Assembly (NCBI GenBank): GCA_022575985.1
Contig: JAKSXM010000007.1
Location: forward strand, 36,582,501 to 36,646,500
From: Anagrus nilaparvatae
Lineage: Eukaryota > Arthropoda > Insecta > Hymenoptera > Mymaridae
Length of the DNA stretch: 64,000 nt
Reading direction: 5' to 3'
The notes under the pieces are model-generated. The model ran no database searches. It had not been told where the DNA came from and saw only the letters and a list, made by a program, of their open reading frames with translations. The translations under genes were made by a program, and so were the position numbers. This document shows positions 11,515 through 20,583 of this stretch, in pieces. Numbering within the stretch: the first letter of the stretch is position 1; each line of letters starts with the position of its first letter.

Positions 11515-12821
11515 TGGGAAAATTAAGACATGTTTTTGAATTATGTAAAAGTCGTATAAAATCTTGCTTAATAAGGTTAAAGCAGCAAGATGATTTAGCT
11601 ATCACAAACAATATTCATACGACAACCAGAGATCGATTTTTATATTTATGTGGAAAATCTATTCACCGTTCTACGACCGAAAAATTTTTTGGAATCGGCA
11701 CTTATAAGCCCCAATACAAAAAATTAATTATTAACATTAACGAAAATCCAAAAGGCGATTATATTAATAATAATCGTACAAGGAGCAAATCCTGTACAGA
11801 TATTTCTTATATCCACAAAAAAGAATTTGAAACTACTGACAAATGTTCAACCAATGATGCAAAACAATCTATTGATATACCTGCAAATTCAGAAATTTTG
11901 CAGAATAATATTTTTACTAGAAATAGAAGAAATTCTTGGCCTTCTTTAAGTGATGATGTTGTCACGGTGAATTTTATTGATAATTTAGAAAATTCAAAAA
12001 AAGAGCATCATTACAAAATACTAAGGATCTTAGAGGATAGTAAAAATAAAATTTTCAAAAAAACATGGCCTTGTGACTATCGCTGCAATTTGGATGATAA
12101 AGATGTATTGATGGAACTAATATCTTTTTTTCTTGATTTTGATAATTGTATATTCACAAAACTTAGCACTTTTTGTGAATCGATAAATGATTGTACTAAT
12201 TTAAAAAGTTCTCCTGATTTCAAAGGACACCCTTTAGTTTGTCATGCAAATCCCTTGTTATGTAAATCAAGGTTTTTAAAACTTTTGATAGTTAGAGCCC
12301 ATTTTCCTGAAATGAGAACCATTGAAAAACTTATATATAAACTATTGCGATTGAACAAACAGCTTTTTGAGATCCAAAATGCTTTATCCAATTCAGATAA
12401 AGACAAATTATTTGAAATTTATAAAAATAGTGAAATTAGGAAGCTCCAGAGTGTTACAGCTAATAAAAATGATTTAAATGAAGCATATTTAAAGAAAAAG
12501 TATAAAAAAGGATGTGCATTATTTATGATGAAAAATTCTGATCTTCCAATACTGCATTGTATTTCTTGTGAGCGTTTGAAGCGTCAATCTTATTTACGTA
12601 AATTAGATAGTTACAGGTATAAAATTGATAATGAACCATGGAAAGAATTAATGAATAAATATGTTGCTGATGAAATCAACAGAGATTTTATATGTAAATC
12701 TTGTTCAAAAGCGTTTTCTGAAGGTAAAATTCCATCCTTTAGTATATTGAATAATTTATATGTGCAAGATGTACCTCCAGAAATAGCTAATCTTAATTCA
12801 TATGAAAAAATCCTCATATAA
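11514..12821 (+). CDS. Helitron Rep-helicase, N-terminal part with DUF6570
   Basis: 435 residues ending at an in-frame TAA (12819-12821). The last 120 residues match DUF6570, the Cys-rich region that precedes Helitron_like_N in animal Helitrons. They contain CISCERLKRQSYLRKLDSY, a paired CKSCSKAF, and the typical end LYVQDVPPEIANLNSYEKILI. The family continues with RAKAF; here that follows the TAA directly in the same frame. The TAA therefore looks like a CAA (Gln) codon mutated by C-to-T. The N-terminal 250 residues are basic, Asn-rich and unrecognised. The ATG at 11514 overlaps the ULP1 stop; it may be only an internal Met if an indel separated the two parts. Confidence 0.75.
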   Translation: MGKLRHVFELCKSRIKSCLIRLKQQDDLAITNNIHTTTRDRFLYLCGKSIHRSTTEKFFGIGTYKPQYKKLIININENPKGDYINNNRTRSKSCTDISYIHKKEFETTDKCSTNDAKQSIDIPANSEILQNNIFTRNRRNSWPSLSDDVVTVNFIDNLENSKKEHHYKILRILEDSKNKIFKKTWPCDYRCNLDDKDVLMELISFFLDFDNCIFTKLSTFCESINDCTNLKSSPDFKGHPLVCHANPLLCKSRFLKLLIVRAHFPEMRTIEKLIYKLLRLNKQLFEIQNALSNSDKDKLFEIYKNSEIRKLQSVTANKNDLNEAYLKKKYKKGCALFMMKNSDLPILHCISCERLKRQSYLRKLDSYRYKIDNEPWKELMNKYVADEINRDFICKSCSKAFSEGKIPSFSILNNLYVQDVPPEIANLNSYEKILI

Positions 12822-13697
12822 AGAGCAAAGGCTTTCCAGACTGTTAAAAAATTAGATAGAAAAATTAAAAATAATGTTCCTAATTATTGTAAACTTGATG
12901 CTGTTAAAGGTAGAACTTTTCATTTACCTTTACCAATTAATGAAACATTGAAAAAAATTTGTCCTGATACTAGTCCTTTAAATATTGACCACGAGTTGTA
13001 CATTTTAGTTCGTAATTTCCCAAATAAATCTAAAATCGTGTGGGAAGGATTAGTCGATTTAAAGAAAGTTTGGTTAGCCTTGGATTGGCTTAAAAAAAAT
13101 AATCATTTGTATAAAAATATCAATCTTCCAAACATGGAAAATTGTAATAAATTATTAGATGGTTTACGAGACCCTGAATTTCAAGAAGAGAAGGAAGAAG
13201 ATGAGGAAGAAGAGAAGAAAGCATTGTTAACCTTAAAAAGCCAGTCAGACTCTTTTTACGACGAATATACCATTTGCCCTCTTCATAATAAAACAATAAA
13301 TGATCAAGATACAAAAATCTATCAAATGCTAAAAGTATATGATGAGTGTTTGGATTTTGAATTTCAAGATTTGGATCTACAATGTTTCCCATACCATTAT
13401 CCAGACGGTAAATGTGGACAACGTGACGTAGAAAGAAAAATCAAGTTACGCGATTCAGATTTCATAAAAGCTAAACTTCTGTCTAAGCATCCTCGATTTA
13501 GACGAGATCGTCAATATACTTTTTATTTATTGAATAATGATAATATGAGAAAACTAAATGCAGGGATTTTCCAAACAATGAACGTTGTAAATCCAAAGTT
13601 TAAATATACTGCGAAGGATTTTTTAAATAATTTATCTGATGACGAATTAGAAAGAAATCTCAACACGGTTTTTTCAAGATTGAGGAACACAGATTAA
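12822..13697 (+). CDS. Helitron Rep-helicase, segment between DUF6570 and the Rep domain
   Basis: Same reading frame as the preceding and following parts. It opens with RAKAFQTVKKL directly after the stop at 12819 and includes GRTFHLPLPINETLKKI; the first Met is at 12948. An acidic run EEKEEDEEEEKK lies near the middle. The end, YTAKDFLNNLSDDELERNLN, matches the conserved lead-in to Helitron Rep. It terminates at a TAA (13695-13697) followed immediately in frame by FWKKPRNELNCM, where the family has a continuous sequence. Another CAA-to-TAA change would explain it. Confidence 0.7.
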   Translation, partial: RAKAFQTVKKLDRKIKNNVPNYCKLDAVKGRTFHLPLPINETLKKICPDTSPLNIDHELYILVRNFPNKSKIVWEGLVDLKKVWLALDWLKKNNHLYKNINLPNMENCNKLLDGLRDPEFQEEKEEDEEEEKKALLTLKSQSDSFYDEYTICPLHNKTINDQDTKIYQMLKVYDECLDFEFQDLDLQCFPYHYPDGKCGQRDVERKIKLRDSDFIKAKLLSKHPRFRRDRQYTFYLLNNDNMRKLNAGIFQTMNVVNPKFKYTAKDFLNNLSDDELERNLNTVFSRLRNTD

Positions 13698-13730
13698 TTT
13701 TGGAAGAAACCTAGAAATGAATTAAATTGT

Positions 13731-15002
13731 ATGTGTGAAAATTATGGACCTCCGCATTGGTTTGTAACTTTAAGTCCTGGTGATTGGTTATGGTCTGATA
13801 TAGGAGAATATATTAAGAAACTTTGCGCTCCAGAACATTGTAGCAAAAGCATTTCTGAATTAGTAGTTTTGGAACCCATTTTAGCAGCCTTGTTTATTGA
13901 AAATAAATTTCAAGCAATAATGGCATTCATTGTTTCTTCGGATAATCCAATTGGAGAAGTTGAACATTATTTTTGGCGTCGAGAATATCAAGGTAGAGGA
14001 ACAATCCATTTTCACATTCTATTTTGGGTGAAGGATGGTCCACTGATGGATACATCTCCAATCGAAGTTATTAAAGAATTTATTTTGAATTCTTGTTCCT
14101 GCAGAATTCCAAATAAAAATATTTCTCCAGACTTATATAGAAAAGTTATGACGTATCAATTGCACAAATGCAATACGTATTGTGAAAGAAGTAAGAAAAA
14201 TTCTGTAAATAATGAAGTTTCAGTAACTAATATTCCAAAAGATGCTAAACGAATATGCAGGTTCTCGTTCCCTAGAAACGAATCAAAAGATTTTCGGTTA
14301 AGGAAAGTAGCCCCATCTATTGTACGACGTAAAAAGCTAAAGAACAACGCCCGAATTTATGACCTACCCAGAAAATTAAATGAACGTTATGTAAATGATT
14401 ATAATCCAGCTATTTTTATGCTCTGGGAAGGTAATATGGATATTCAAGCTGTAGGAGATTCGAATCAAAGTATTACGGATTACGTTGTAAAATATGTGAC
14501 TAAAATTGAAAAAGCTAATTTAAATTTATTAAAACTTGTAAATAACAAATCTTTGAGAAGCAATTTATGGTTATTTTCAACTAGGGTCTTAAACAATAGA
14601 GAATGCGGAATAATAGAAGCAGTAGATACTTTGTTAGGTCATCAAATTTATTGCACTGATCCTAATACAATGATTAAATGGGTTAACTTAAGTATGATAA
14701 GAAGCAGAAAATTAAAAACCTATTCTGATATTAAAAATCTAAATAATTTCATAGACACTCATTACCCCAATCGTCCTGATAAATTAGAATCTACATCTTT
14801 ATACGATTTCTGTAAAAATTATGATGTAATTGACAAAGAACCTATACGTTCAGCCACATATTATCCAATGAAAAGTAATGAGAAAAAGTTTTGTAGACTA
14901 AGAAAAAAAAATCCTTATTTATTAAATCATTGGCATTTTAATCCCGACAGTGAATCTGAGAAATATTCTTATGCAATGCTGTTGCTATTCAAGCCATGGT
15001 GA
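13731..15002 (+). CDS. Helitron Rep (HUH) nuclease domain
   Basis: 423 residues with all three Rep motifs: FVTLSPGDWLWSD near residue 11; the HUH metal-binding motif TIHFHILFW with His93 and His95; and the two active-site tyrosines in DYVVKYVTK (Tyr251 and Tyr255, Y-x3-Y). This enzyme nicks one strand at the element end, stays covalently attached and starts rolling-circle transposition. The catalytic residues look intact. The region CRFSFPRN and the later WLFSTRVLNNRECG are also typical. The segment ends FKPW followed by TGA at 15000-15002, where the family has PWRD; CGA to TGA fits. The frame continues beyond with DYTIDLKGDFQTYEEAF. Confidence 0.85.
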   Translation: MCENYGPPHWFVTLSPGDWLWSDIGEYIKKLCAPEHCSKSISELVVLEPILAALFIENKFQAIMAFIVSSDNPIGEVEHYFWRREYQGRGTIHFHILFWVKDGPLMDTSPIEVIKEFILNSCSCRIPNKNISPDLYRKVMTYQLHKCNTYCERSKKNSVNNEVSVTNIPKDAKRICRFSFPRNESKDFRLRKVAPSIVRRKKLKNNARIYDLPRKLNERYVNDYNPAIFMLWEGNMDIQAVGDSNQSITDYVVKYVTKIEKANLNLLKLVNNKSLRSNLWLFSTRVLNNRECGIIEAVDTLLGHQIYCTDPNTMIKWVNLSMIRSRKLKTYSDIKNLNNFIDTHYPNRPDKLESTSLYDFCKNYDVIDKEPIRSATYYPMKSNEKKFCRLRKKNPYLLNHWHFNPDSESEKYSYAMLLLFKPW

Positions 15003-15422
15003 GATTATACTATCGATTTAAAAGGAGATTTTCAAACATATGAAGAGGCTTTTCAAGATTGTATTTCTTGTATTCCAGAAGCACTTAAATACCACAATAA
15101 ATATTTGAAAAACATAGCTAATAAACAACGAGCAAGAGAAGATATCGATAAAGCTGCTGCAGAAAAAACACAACAAACACAAGATCAGGAACCTTTATCA
15201 GAAGGTATACCTGATGGTTGTGTACCTATGCAAATTGAAGATGCAATGAACAATGTAAGAGATTATGCTAATAAAGTTGATGAAAGTACATTGAGTCAAA
15301 ATCTTAAACTTCTTAATGCTGATCAACAAAAAGCATTTGACAAAATTACAAATTCATTACTGAAAGGTGAACCAATTAGAATATTTGTAAGTGGGTTTGG
15401 TGGAACTGGAAAAAGTTTATGA
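15003..15422 (+). CDS. PIF1-type helicase N-terminal part of the Helitron (Walker A)
   Basis: Open from 15003, with the first Met at 15105, in the same frame as Rep. A linker rich in Gln/Glu leads to LNADQQKAFDKI and VSGFGGTGKS, the Walker A P-loop of the PIF1/SF1B helicases. It is cut by TGA (15420-15422) directly after GKSL, with IRCLVQWNKFI continuing in frame. CGA to TGA would restore the reading. The helicase unwinds DNA 5' to 3' during rolling-circle replication of the element. Confidence 0.8.
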   Translation, partial: DYTIDLKGDFQTYEEAFQDCISCIPEALKYHNKYLKNIANKQRAREDIDKAAAEKTQQTQDQEPLSEGIPDGCVPMQIEDAMNNVRDYANKVDESTLSQNLKLLNADQQKAFDKITNSLLKGEPIRIFVSGFGGTGKSL

Positions 15423-17093
15423 ATTCGTTGTTTAGTGCAATGGAATAAATTTATTAGAAACAAATTGACTGCAGTAGCAGCACCCACTGGATTAGCAGCT
15501 TTGTCTGTTAATGGAATTACAGTCACTAAGCTTTTTGATTTACCGGTTGAAACTGGAGGTACCGCAAAGTATAGAGCTCTAAGCGATGCAGCATTAAAAC
15601 GTATAAGACAAGCGTTTAAAGACATTGATTTAATTATTATTGATGAGATCTCTATGGTTTCAAACATTAATCTAATGTATATCCATTTAAGATTAACTGA
15701 AATTTTTAGTACTCAAGATTTACCTAATGCTTATTTTGGGAATATCAGCTTAGTAGTTTCAGGCGATTTACTTCAATTACCACCTGTAAATTCTGAACGC
15801 GTTTTCCAGATGGTCTCAGAAGAGAACTTATCGAAATATGTTGGATCTAGAGCTTGCATTGATTTATGGAAGGAATTTGATTATGCAGAATTGACTATCA
15901 ATATGCGACAAAGAGGAGATGCAACTTATAGTGAAATCTTGAGCAGGATCCGTACTGGAATCGTTCGTCCTGAAGATATTAAAATATTGCAAAGTAGACT
16001 TATAAAGTTTCGATCAAATGATGTTCAAACAAGAGTAAATGAACTTTGTTGCTACATTGATTCTTTGCCTGAGGACACTGTTTGCCTATTTCCAATTAAT
16101 GTTATGAATAAAATTATAAATGATAAAATGCTATCTAAAATTGATTCTGAAGAATTTGAGATTGTTGCAGATGATTCTTACCGTTGTAACCCTAATTTAG
16201 AAGCAAAGATAAAAAAGGCATTAGAAGACGAAGATAATCAAAATATTGCTCGGCAAGCTGGTCTTGCTCGAGTACTTAAGTTAAAAATAGGGGCTAAAAT
16301 TATGCTCCGGAAAAATATTGACCCTACCAAAGGCCTTGTAAATGGTACCATTGGTTTACTTAGTTCTATCCATAAAGATATTCATGGTTCCATAAATACT
16401 ATTGAAATTGAACTGAAATCTAGAGAGAAGTTTCCAATTGACAAAGATGAAGTTAAATTTATGTTCAACAATAAAATTTACATTCGCAGAAAACAATTTC
16501 CTTTGTGCTTGAGTTATGGGATAACTATTCACAAGTCACAAGGCTTAAGTCTTGAAAATGCCGTTATTGATATTGGTGATGCAGCATTTGATTTTGGTCA
16601 ATCTTACGTTGCTTTATCAAGGGTTACTAAATTAGAAGGCTTACACTTAGTGAATTTCAATCCTTCAAAAATCAAAGCATGCCCTTTGTCTATTCTAGAA
16701 TATAATAGGTTAAGGAAACTGTACCGACCAGATTTGCCCCATTTAAGGGCTGAGAACCGTTACACTACCAATATTAGGGATAGAACATGGGCTGTTTCTA
16801 AACATTTATTACAAGCACAACGTAATCAACTTTATAATAACGAAATTTACGAGGTTTACAAAATTATATCTAATGAGACTGATACAACATTTTTAACTAT
16901 AATTTTACAGGTATTGTTTCATCCAAAAATTATTAGAATATTTTTAAATAATTGCAGTGAAGATATAATAAAAAACTATTACATGCAATATATTTCTAAA
17001 AATAGTATTCATTTATTAGACTTGAAATCTTCAATAAATTTTGATACCTTTCATGAAAATAATAGTAATAATAATATTTACCTAAGTTTTTGA
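15423..17093 (+). CDS. PIF1 helicase core fused to a degenerate USP Cys-box region
   Basis: First Met at 15435. Helicase motifs are in order: AAPTGLAAL (Ia), LIIIDEISMVS (Walker B, Asp70-Glu71), VVSGDLLQLPPV (III), TINMRQRG (IV), GAKIMLRKN, and TIHKSQGLSLENAVIDIG with YVALSRVTKLEGL (V-VI). After the normal helicase end the protein does not stop. About 75 residues later comes NETDTTFLTIILQVLFHPKI, which has the layout of a USP Cys box (N-x-x-N-T-C-F-L-N-x-x-L-Q-x-L-F), but Thr (16887-16889) stands at the Cys. The frame then breaks at 17091-17093. The rest of this first USP follows in another frame from about 17103. The fusion of a helicase to a USP-like domain is unusual. Confidence 0.8.
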   Translation: MRCLVQWNKFIRNKLTAVAAPTGLAALSVNGITVTKLFDLPVETGGTAKYRALSDAALKRIRQAFKDIDLIIIDEISMVSNINLMYIHLRLTEIFSTQDLPNAYFGNISLVVSGDLLQLPPVNSERVFQMVSEENLSKYVGSRACIDLWKEFDYAELTINMRQRGDATYSEILSRIRTGIVRPEDIKILQSRLIKFRSNDVQTRVNELCCYIDSLPEDTVCLFPINVMNKIINDKMLSKIDSEEFEIVADDSYRCNPNLEAKIKKALEDEDNQNIARQAGLARVLKLKIGAKIMLRKNIDPTKGLVNGTIGLLSSIHKDIHGSINTIEIELKSREKFPIDKDEVKFMFNNKIYIRRKQFPLCLSYGITIHKSQGLSLENAVIDIGDAAFDFGQSYVALSRVTKLEGLHLVNFNPSKIKACPLSILEYNRLRKLYRPDLPHLRAENRYTTNIRDRTWAVSKHLLQAQRNQLYNNEIYEVYKIISNETDTTFLTIILQVLFHPKIIRIFLNNCSEDIIKNYYMQYISKNSIHLLDLKSSINFDTFHENNSNNNIYLSF

Positions 17094-17102
17094 AACATTG
17101 AT

Positions 17103-18232
17103 TTTCTAAATCCAACATATCTAAATTTTTACTTTTTAATTCGACTAAAAGAATTGTTTGTAATTCATGCAACTATGAAAAAGAGACATGATCCACAAAA
17201 TATATTTTTAAATTATCAATTCCAGAAAATTATAAAAATGAAACATTGACACTGCAAGAAATAATTGATTATAACTCTAACTATAGAACCATCATCAAGC
17301 AATGTGGAAATAAAAAATGTAATAACGAAAATTTTTTACTGAAAATAAATGACATTGTCCTTAATTCCGTTGTTGTTTTACAACTAAACTTGTTTCACAA
17401 AAACTTAAAATCAGGAAAAATAACAAAAATATCCGACTGTAAAATAAAAGGAATTCCTCAAGCAAAAATAAGAAGCGCTGGACATGTATATAAAGTCATC
17501 TGTGCCATATTTCACACTTTTGATAAGTCAAATAAAGAAAATTTTAATGCTTTTTTACGTGTCAAAACTACTAAATGGATTAAAGTAGATCAATCATCAT
17601 CAAAAGAATGTACTTGGCCAAAATGCGCGAAAGATGTTTATTTTTTGTTTTTGGAAAAAGAAGTTGTAAACATAGATTTCCTAAATAAAATTTTATCTGT
17701 CGGTAACAATTTTTTAACGGAAAATGTTGATATTTCTAACAATCTTTGTAAAGAGATTCAAAATCAAAGTAAAAAAACTGTCGATACCAATACTTCTAAT
17801 GCAGTAGTTCAAGACCTTGTTAAAAATATTGAAACTTCTAATACAGTTGCAAAAAACAGAATTATAAAACAGCCAGTTAATTCCAGCGATAAAAAGAATG
17901 ATAAAAACAATAATTGGGTACTAGAAATCATAGATATTTTAAAAGATGCAAACAATGATACAAGTGCTAATCTATTACAACAACTTTTAATAAAACATCA
18001 AAACAATGTTTGCAGTATGAATTATAATCAATTTCCATTTAATTTTCATGAAATTTATAAGCCTCATGGGTTACCAAATAAGGATGGAGTTTCCTGTTAC
18101 GCTAATTCTATTATTCAATCTTTTTTTAATGTTATATCAATAAGGGAACATATAATTACTAGTCAAAATAACATTTTAAAAGTTTACACAATTTATGTTT
18201 TAATAAATAACATTTATACCAAAAGACTTTAG
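17103..18232 (+). CDS. C-terminal half of degenerate USP-1 and Cys-box half of USP-2
   Basis: Open in one frame from about 17103 with a single TGA at 17189; the first Met after it is at 17246. USP-1 features: a zinc ribbon (CNSC before the TGA, then KQCGNKKC), then the end region YKVICAIFHTFDKSNKENF with NAFLR, WIKVD and KDVYFLFLEKE. This matches the USP His-box region, but the usual Gly-His is Glu-Asn, so no catalytic His is seen. After an Asn/Lys-rich linker comes USP-2: PHGLPNKDGVSCYANSIIQS, with the nucleophile Cys at residue 284 counted from 17246 (codon 18095-18097). It stops at TAG 18230-18232, followed in the same frame by the next USP block. USP enzymes remove ubiquitin from proteins. 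Confidence 0.65.
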
Positions 18233-18871
18233 ATCCTTTCAAAGGCAACATTTTGTTTTAGAAAGTTTATAGGATCTCAATTTGAAGCTGAAAGACAACA
18301 GTGCGTAGCTGATTTTTTATTACATATTTTTGACCAAATTAAATTTCTATCTAAAATTTTTGAATTCAAATATTTATCTACACTCACTTGCACAAAGTGC
18401 GGAGATGTGAAAGAACAACCCTCTGTAACAGATCACATTATTCAACTCGCAATTCCTGCAAGTGCAAGCCTTGCTAATGTTTCTTTGCAAGAAATTATTA
18501 ACTATAATTTCAAAGAAGCTAGATGTGTTTGTGGAAATGTAAATAAAATAAAAAAAGATTATGTCGATATTAATTCTTCTGTCATTATTTTACATTTAAA
18601 ATTATTTGAAGTCGTTAATGAAATTATATTTAAAAAAACGAATCTTAATTTAACAGATATAACTCAAGATGTCGAAATAAGCAAATATAAATTTTCAGTT
18701 AAGGGTGTAATATCACATCTAGGAAATACCTTTCACAGAGGACATTACATAAATTCAATGTATGATAAAACTCAGGATTTGTGTACTACTTTTAATGACG
18801 ATAGCATCCCTCAATACAGCCGATCGTTCTTACGCGAAGGAGATCCTTACTTAATTTATTTAGAAAAATGA
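18233..18871 (+). CDS. USP-2 (C19 deubiquitinase) C-terminal part
   Basis: Same frame as the preceding segment; first Met at 18407. It contains FRKFIGSQFEAERQQCVADF (the USP Gln-Asp box region), a CTKCG zinc-ribbon half with a second CxCG (CVCGN), and the His box GNTFHRGHYINSMYDK. FNDDSIPQYSR holds the third catalytic Asn/Asp position, and the end is DPYLIYLEK-stop. Together with the Cys box at 18095 this gives a USP of about 260 residues with its catalytic residues present. It is broken only by the TAG at 18230. By position it is the last protein-coding part of the Helitron, about 300-550 bp before the 3' ends. Confidence 0.7.
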   Translation: MLSKATFCFRKFIGSQFEAERQQCVADFLLHIFDQIKFLSKIFEFKYLSTLTCTKCGDVKEQPSVTDHIIQLAIPASASLANVSLQEIINYNFKEARCVCGNVNKIKKDYVDINSSVIILHLKLFEVVNEIIFKKTNLNLTDITQDVEISKYKFSVKGVISHLGNTFHRGHYINSMYDKTQDLCTTFNDDSIPQYSRSFLREGDPYLIYLEK

Positions 18872-19161
18872 TAAATACTCAGGATGATGCTGTTTGCATT
18901 AAATTTTACTATTTTATTTATTCATTATTATAGAAATATGCTTATGTGAAATGAATGAGATCTCCCAAAAAAACAAGTGGCTTTAAGTGTTCTCACTGCT
19001 TATTTATTTTATCTAGTATTTTATTATTATTCATTACACACGTAATTTCGTGACAATTTTATACCTTATAGTGCTATTAAATATGAATCTTGTTATAGAA
19101 TTAGTAAATATCTATAAAAGAATCCCGTGTTTAACCCCCCAGCTATCACATATTTAGAATG

Positions 19162-19262
19162 CTGGATTAAACATTCTATTATCACTATTATTAAACACTG
19201 CGAAAGTTTTGAGATCTAAAACAAAACTTTACGTAAGTTATGTGCGCTGATTAATAAAAAAA
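19162..19262 (+). repeat. Helitron 3' terminus, copy 1
   Basis: Contains a perfect 9-bp hairpin, AAAGTTTTG (19203-19211) with CAAAACTTT (19222-19230) and a 10-nt loop. After 16 nt comes CTGA (19247-19250), which fits the CTRR 3' end, followed by T as expected for insertion between A and T. Confidence 0.6.
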
Positions 19263-19328
19263 AAATCATATTACTTATTAAGTGATTGATTTATTATTTA
19301 TTATAGATAAATGGAATTTAAATAAGTA

Positions 19329-19429
19329 CTGGATTAAACATTCTATTATCACCAATTTTTCACACTACGAAAGTTTTGAGATCTAAAACAAAACTTGACG
19401 CAAGTTATGGAGGCTGATTAATAAAAAAC
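19329..19429 (+). repeat. Helitron 3' terminus, copy 2
   Basis: A second copy of the preceding 100-bp segment, 167 bp downstream. Its hairpin is AAGTTTTG (19371-19378) with CAAAACTT (19389-19396), and CTGA (19414-19417) is followed by TTAATAAA. Sequence identity is high but the hairpin flanks differ (TTACG against TTGACG). The copies may be alternative transposition ends. Confidence 0.6.
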
Positions 19430-20290
19430 AAAAAATATTAATTATAAAATTTTAAGATTCATAAAAAACTTAATAAAAAATTAAATTTTAATAAATAAAA
19501 AAAAAAAAATTTACTTGCCAGGTCTACATAAATAGCCGCTTCCAATTATACCTTTTATACATTTTTTTTCGGTTTCAGTAGCTAATAAAAAAAAAAGAAG
19601 AATTAAGAGATGAGACCTTGAGTCAGGAGTACATGATTGACCTTTTTTTTATGAAATGTACAATTAAAATTAAACTATACTAAATTTTTTTAATATGTGA
19701 GGTGCGAAAAAGGGGACACGTAAATACGAAATTTTTGAAATTCAGTTCGTCTCGAAAAAGAATAGATAAGTAATATATTCTTTGTATCCGTAAAATAAAA
19801 TCTTTTTTTTACGAAATAACATATATTAATCGCATTTAGTGCTGAATGATTACTTACTTTTTTGGAACAGAATCATTTTTAATATAAAATATACTTTTTG
19901 TTTTTTTTTAAAAGGCAACCCAGAGGTGTATAAAAAAACGAGAAAACGAAGCGAAATTTTTTTTTGATTTTTTTTTTCTTATTAAGACAAAAAGAAAATA
20001 ATGATACTTTATTGCAAATATGAAAGATAAGTAGATTTTTTTAGAATTTTTATGATACAACAACAATATTAATTTTGAAAAAGAAAATAATTCTCTAGAT
20101 AAATGGTAATTTTTACAAGTTTTTTTTTCGTTTAATTTTCAGAAGAAAGCTCAGTAACTCAAAATTTTTGTTGAATTCATCTTGTGAAAACACCTTATTA
20201 ACCCAAATATTTTTTTTGTTCATATATATTTAAGAGAAAGCTTAGTAACGATTTATAATGGTAAAGAGGGGGGATGATAACATTTTTTTC
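19430..20290. other. AT-rich noncoding stretch
   Basis: No gene is seen. Poly-T and poly-A runs are frequent. It lies between the Helitron 3' ends and the LTR of the old BEL element. Confidence 0.5.
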
Positions 20291-20569
20291 GTGTGCAACA
20301 TGTTTGATATGGACTATATATTTATTATTTGATAATAGAATTTGGTGATGTAAATTAATAACTTAAAAAATAACTCATAACTTTTGTAGCACAAAATAAC
20401 TCAAATAACTTTATTAATAAAAATATGTACTGCAGTCGTCCTAAGACTGCCGGCACTGTGCGCCGCTTCTAAATACAGGCGATTACACTCTCTGTGCACA
20501 CGTATACAACCAAACTTATATAATTAATTATTATATTATTAATATCTTAATATAGTGTATTATTTAACA
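20290..20569 (-). repeat. probable 3' LTR of the old BEL/Pao element
   Basis: Read on the minus strand, a polypurine tract AAAAGGGTGGAGAA (20583-20570) is followed directly by TGTTAAATAATACAC, the layout of a 3' LTR start. It has the same TGTTAA beginning and a GC-rich GCGCACAGTGCCGGC block like the LTRs of the younger BEL element. An AATAAA lies downstream. The inner boundary is estimated, because no second LTR copy is in the window. Confidence 0.5.
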
Positions 20570-20583
20570 TTCTCCACCCTTTT

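Larger units (their letters stand above)
9816..19417 (+). mobile_element. autonomous-type Helitron (decayed) with ULP1 and tandem USP protease domains
   Basis: One strand encodes, in order, a repeat-bearing N-terminal segment, a C48 cysteine protease, DUF6570, a Helitron Rep nuclease (HUH plus two tyrosines), a PIF1-family helicase and two USP domains. The Rep-plus-PIF1 pair defines a Helitron, which moves by rolling-circle replication. The main body from 11514 to 17093 is in a single reading frame broken only by four stop codons. The 3' end shows two copies of hairpin plus CTGA followed by T (19250|19251 and 19417|19418). The 5' end (expected to start TC) was not located; the start given is the first coding base. 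Helitrons encoding other accessory domains (OTU, endonuclease, RPA) are known. I cannot recall this ULP1 plus double-USP combination as standard. Confidence 0.85.
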
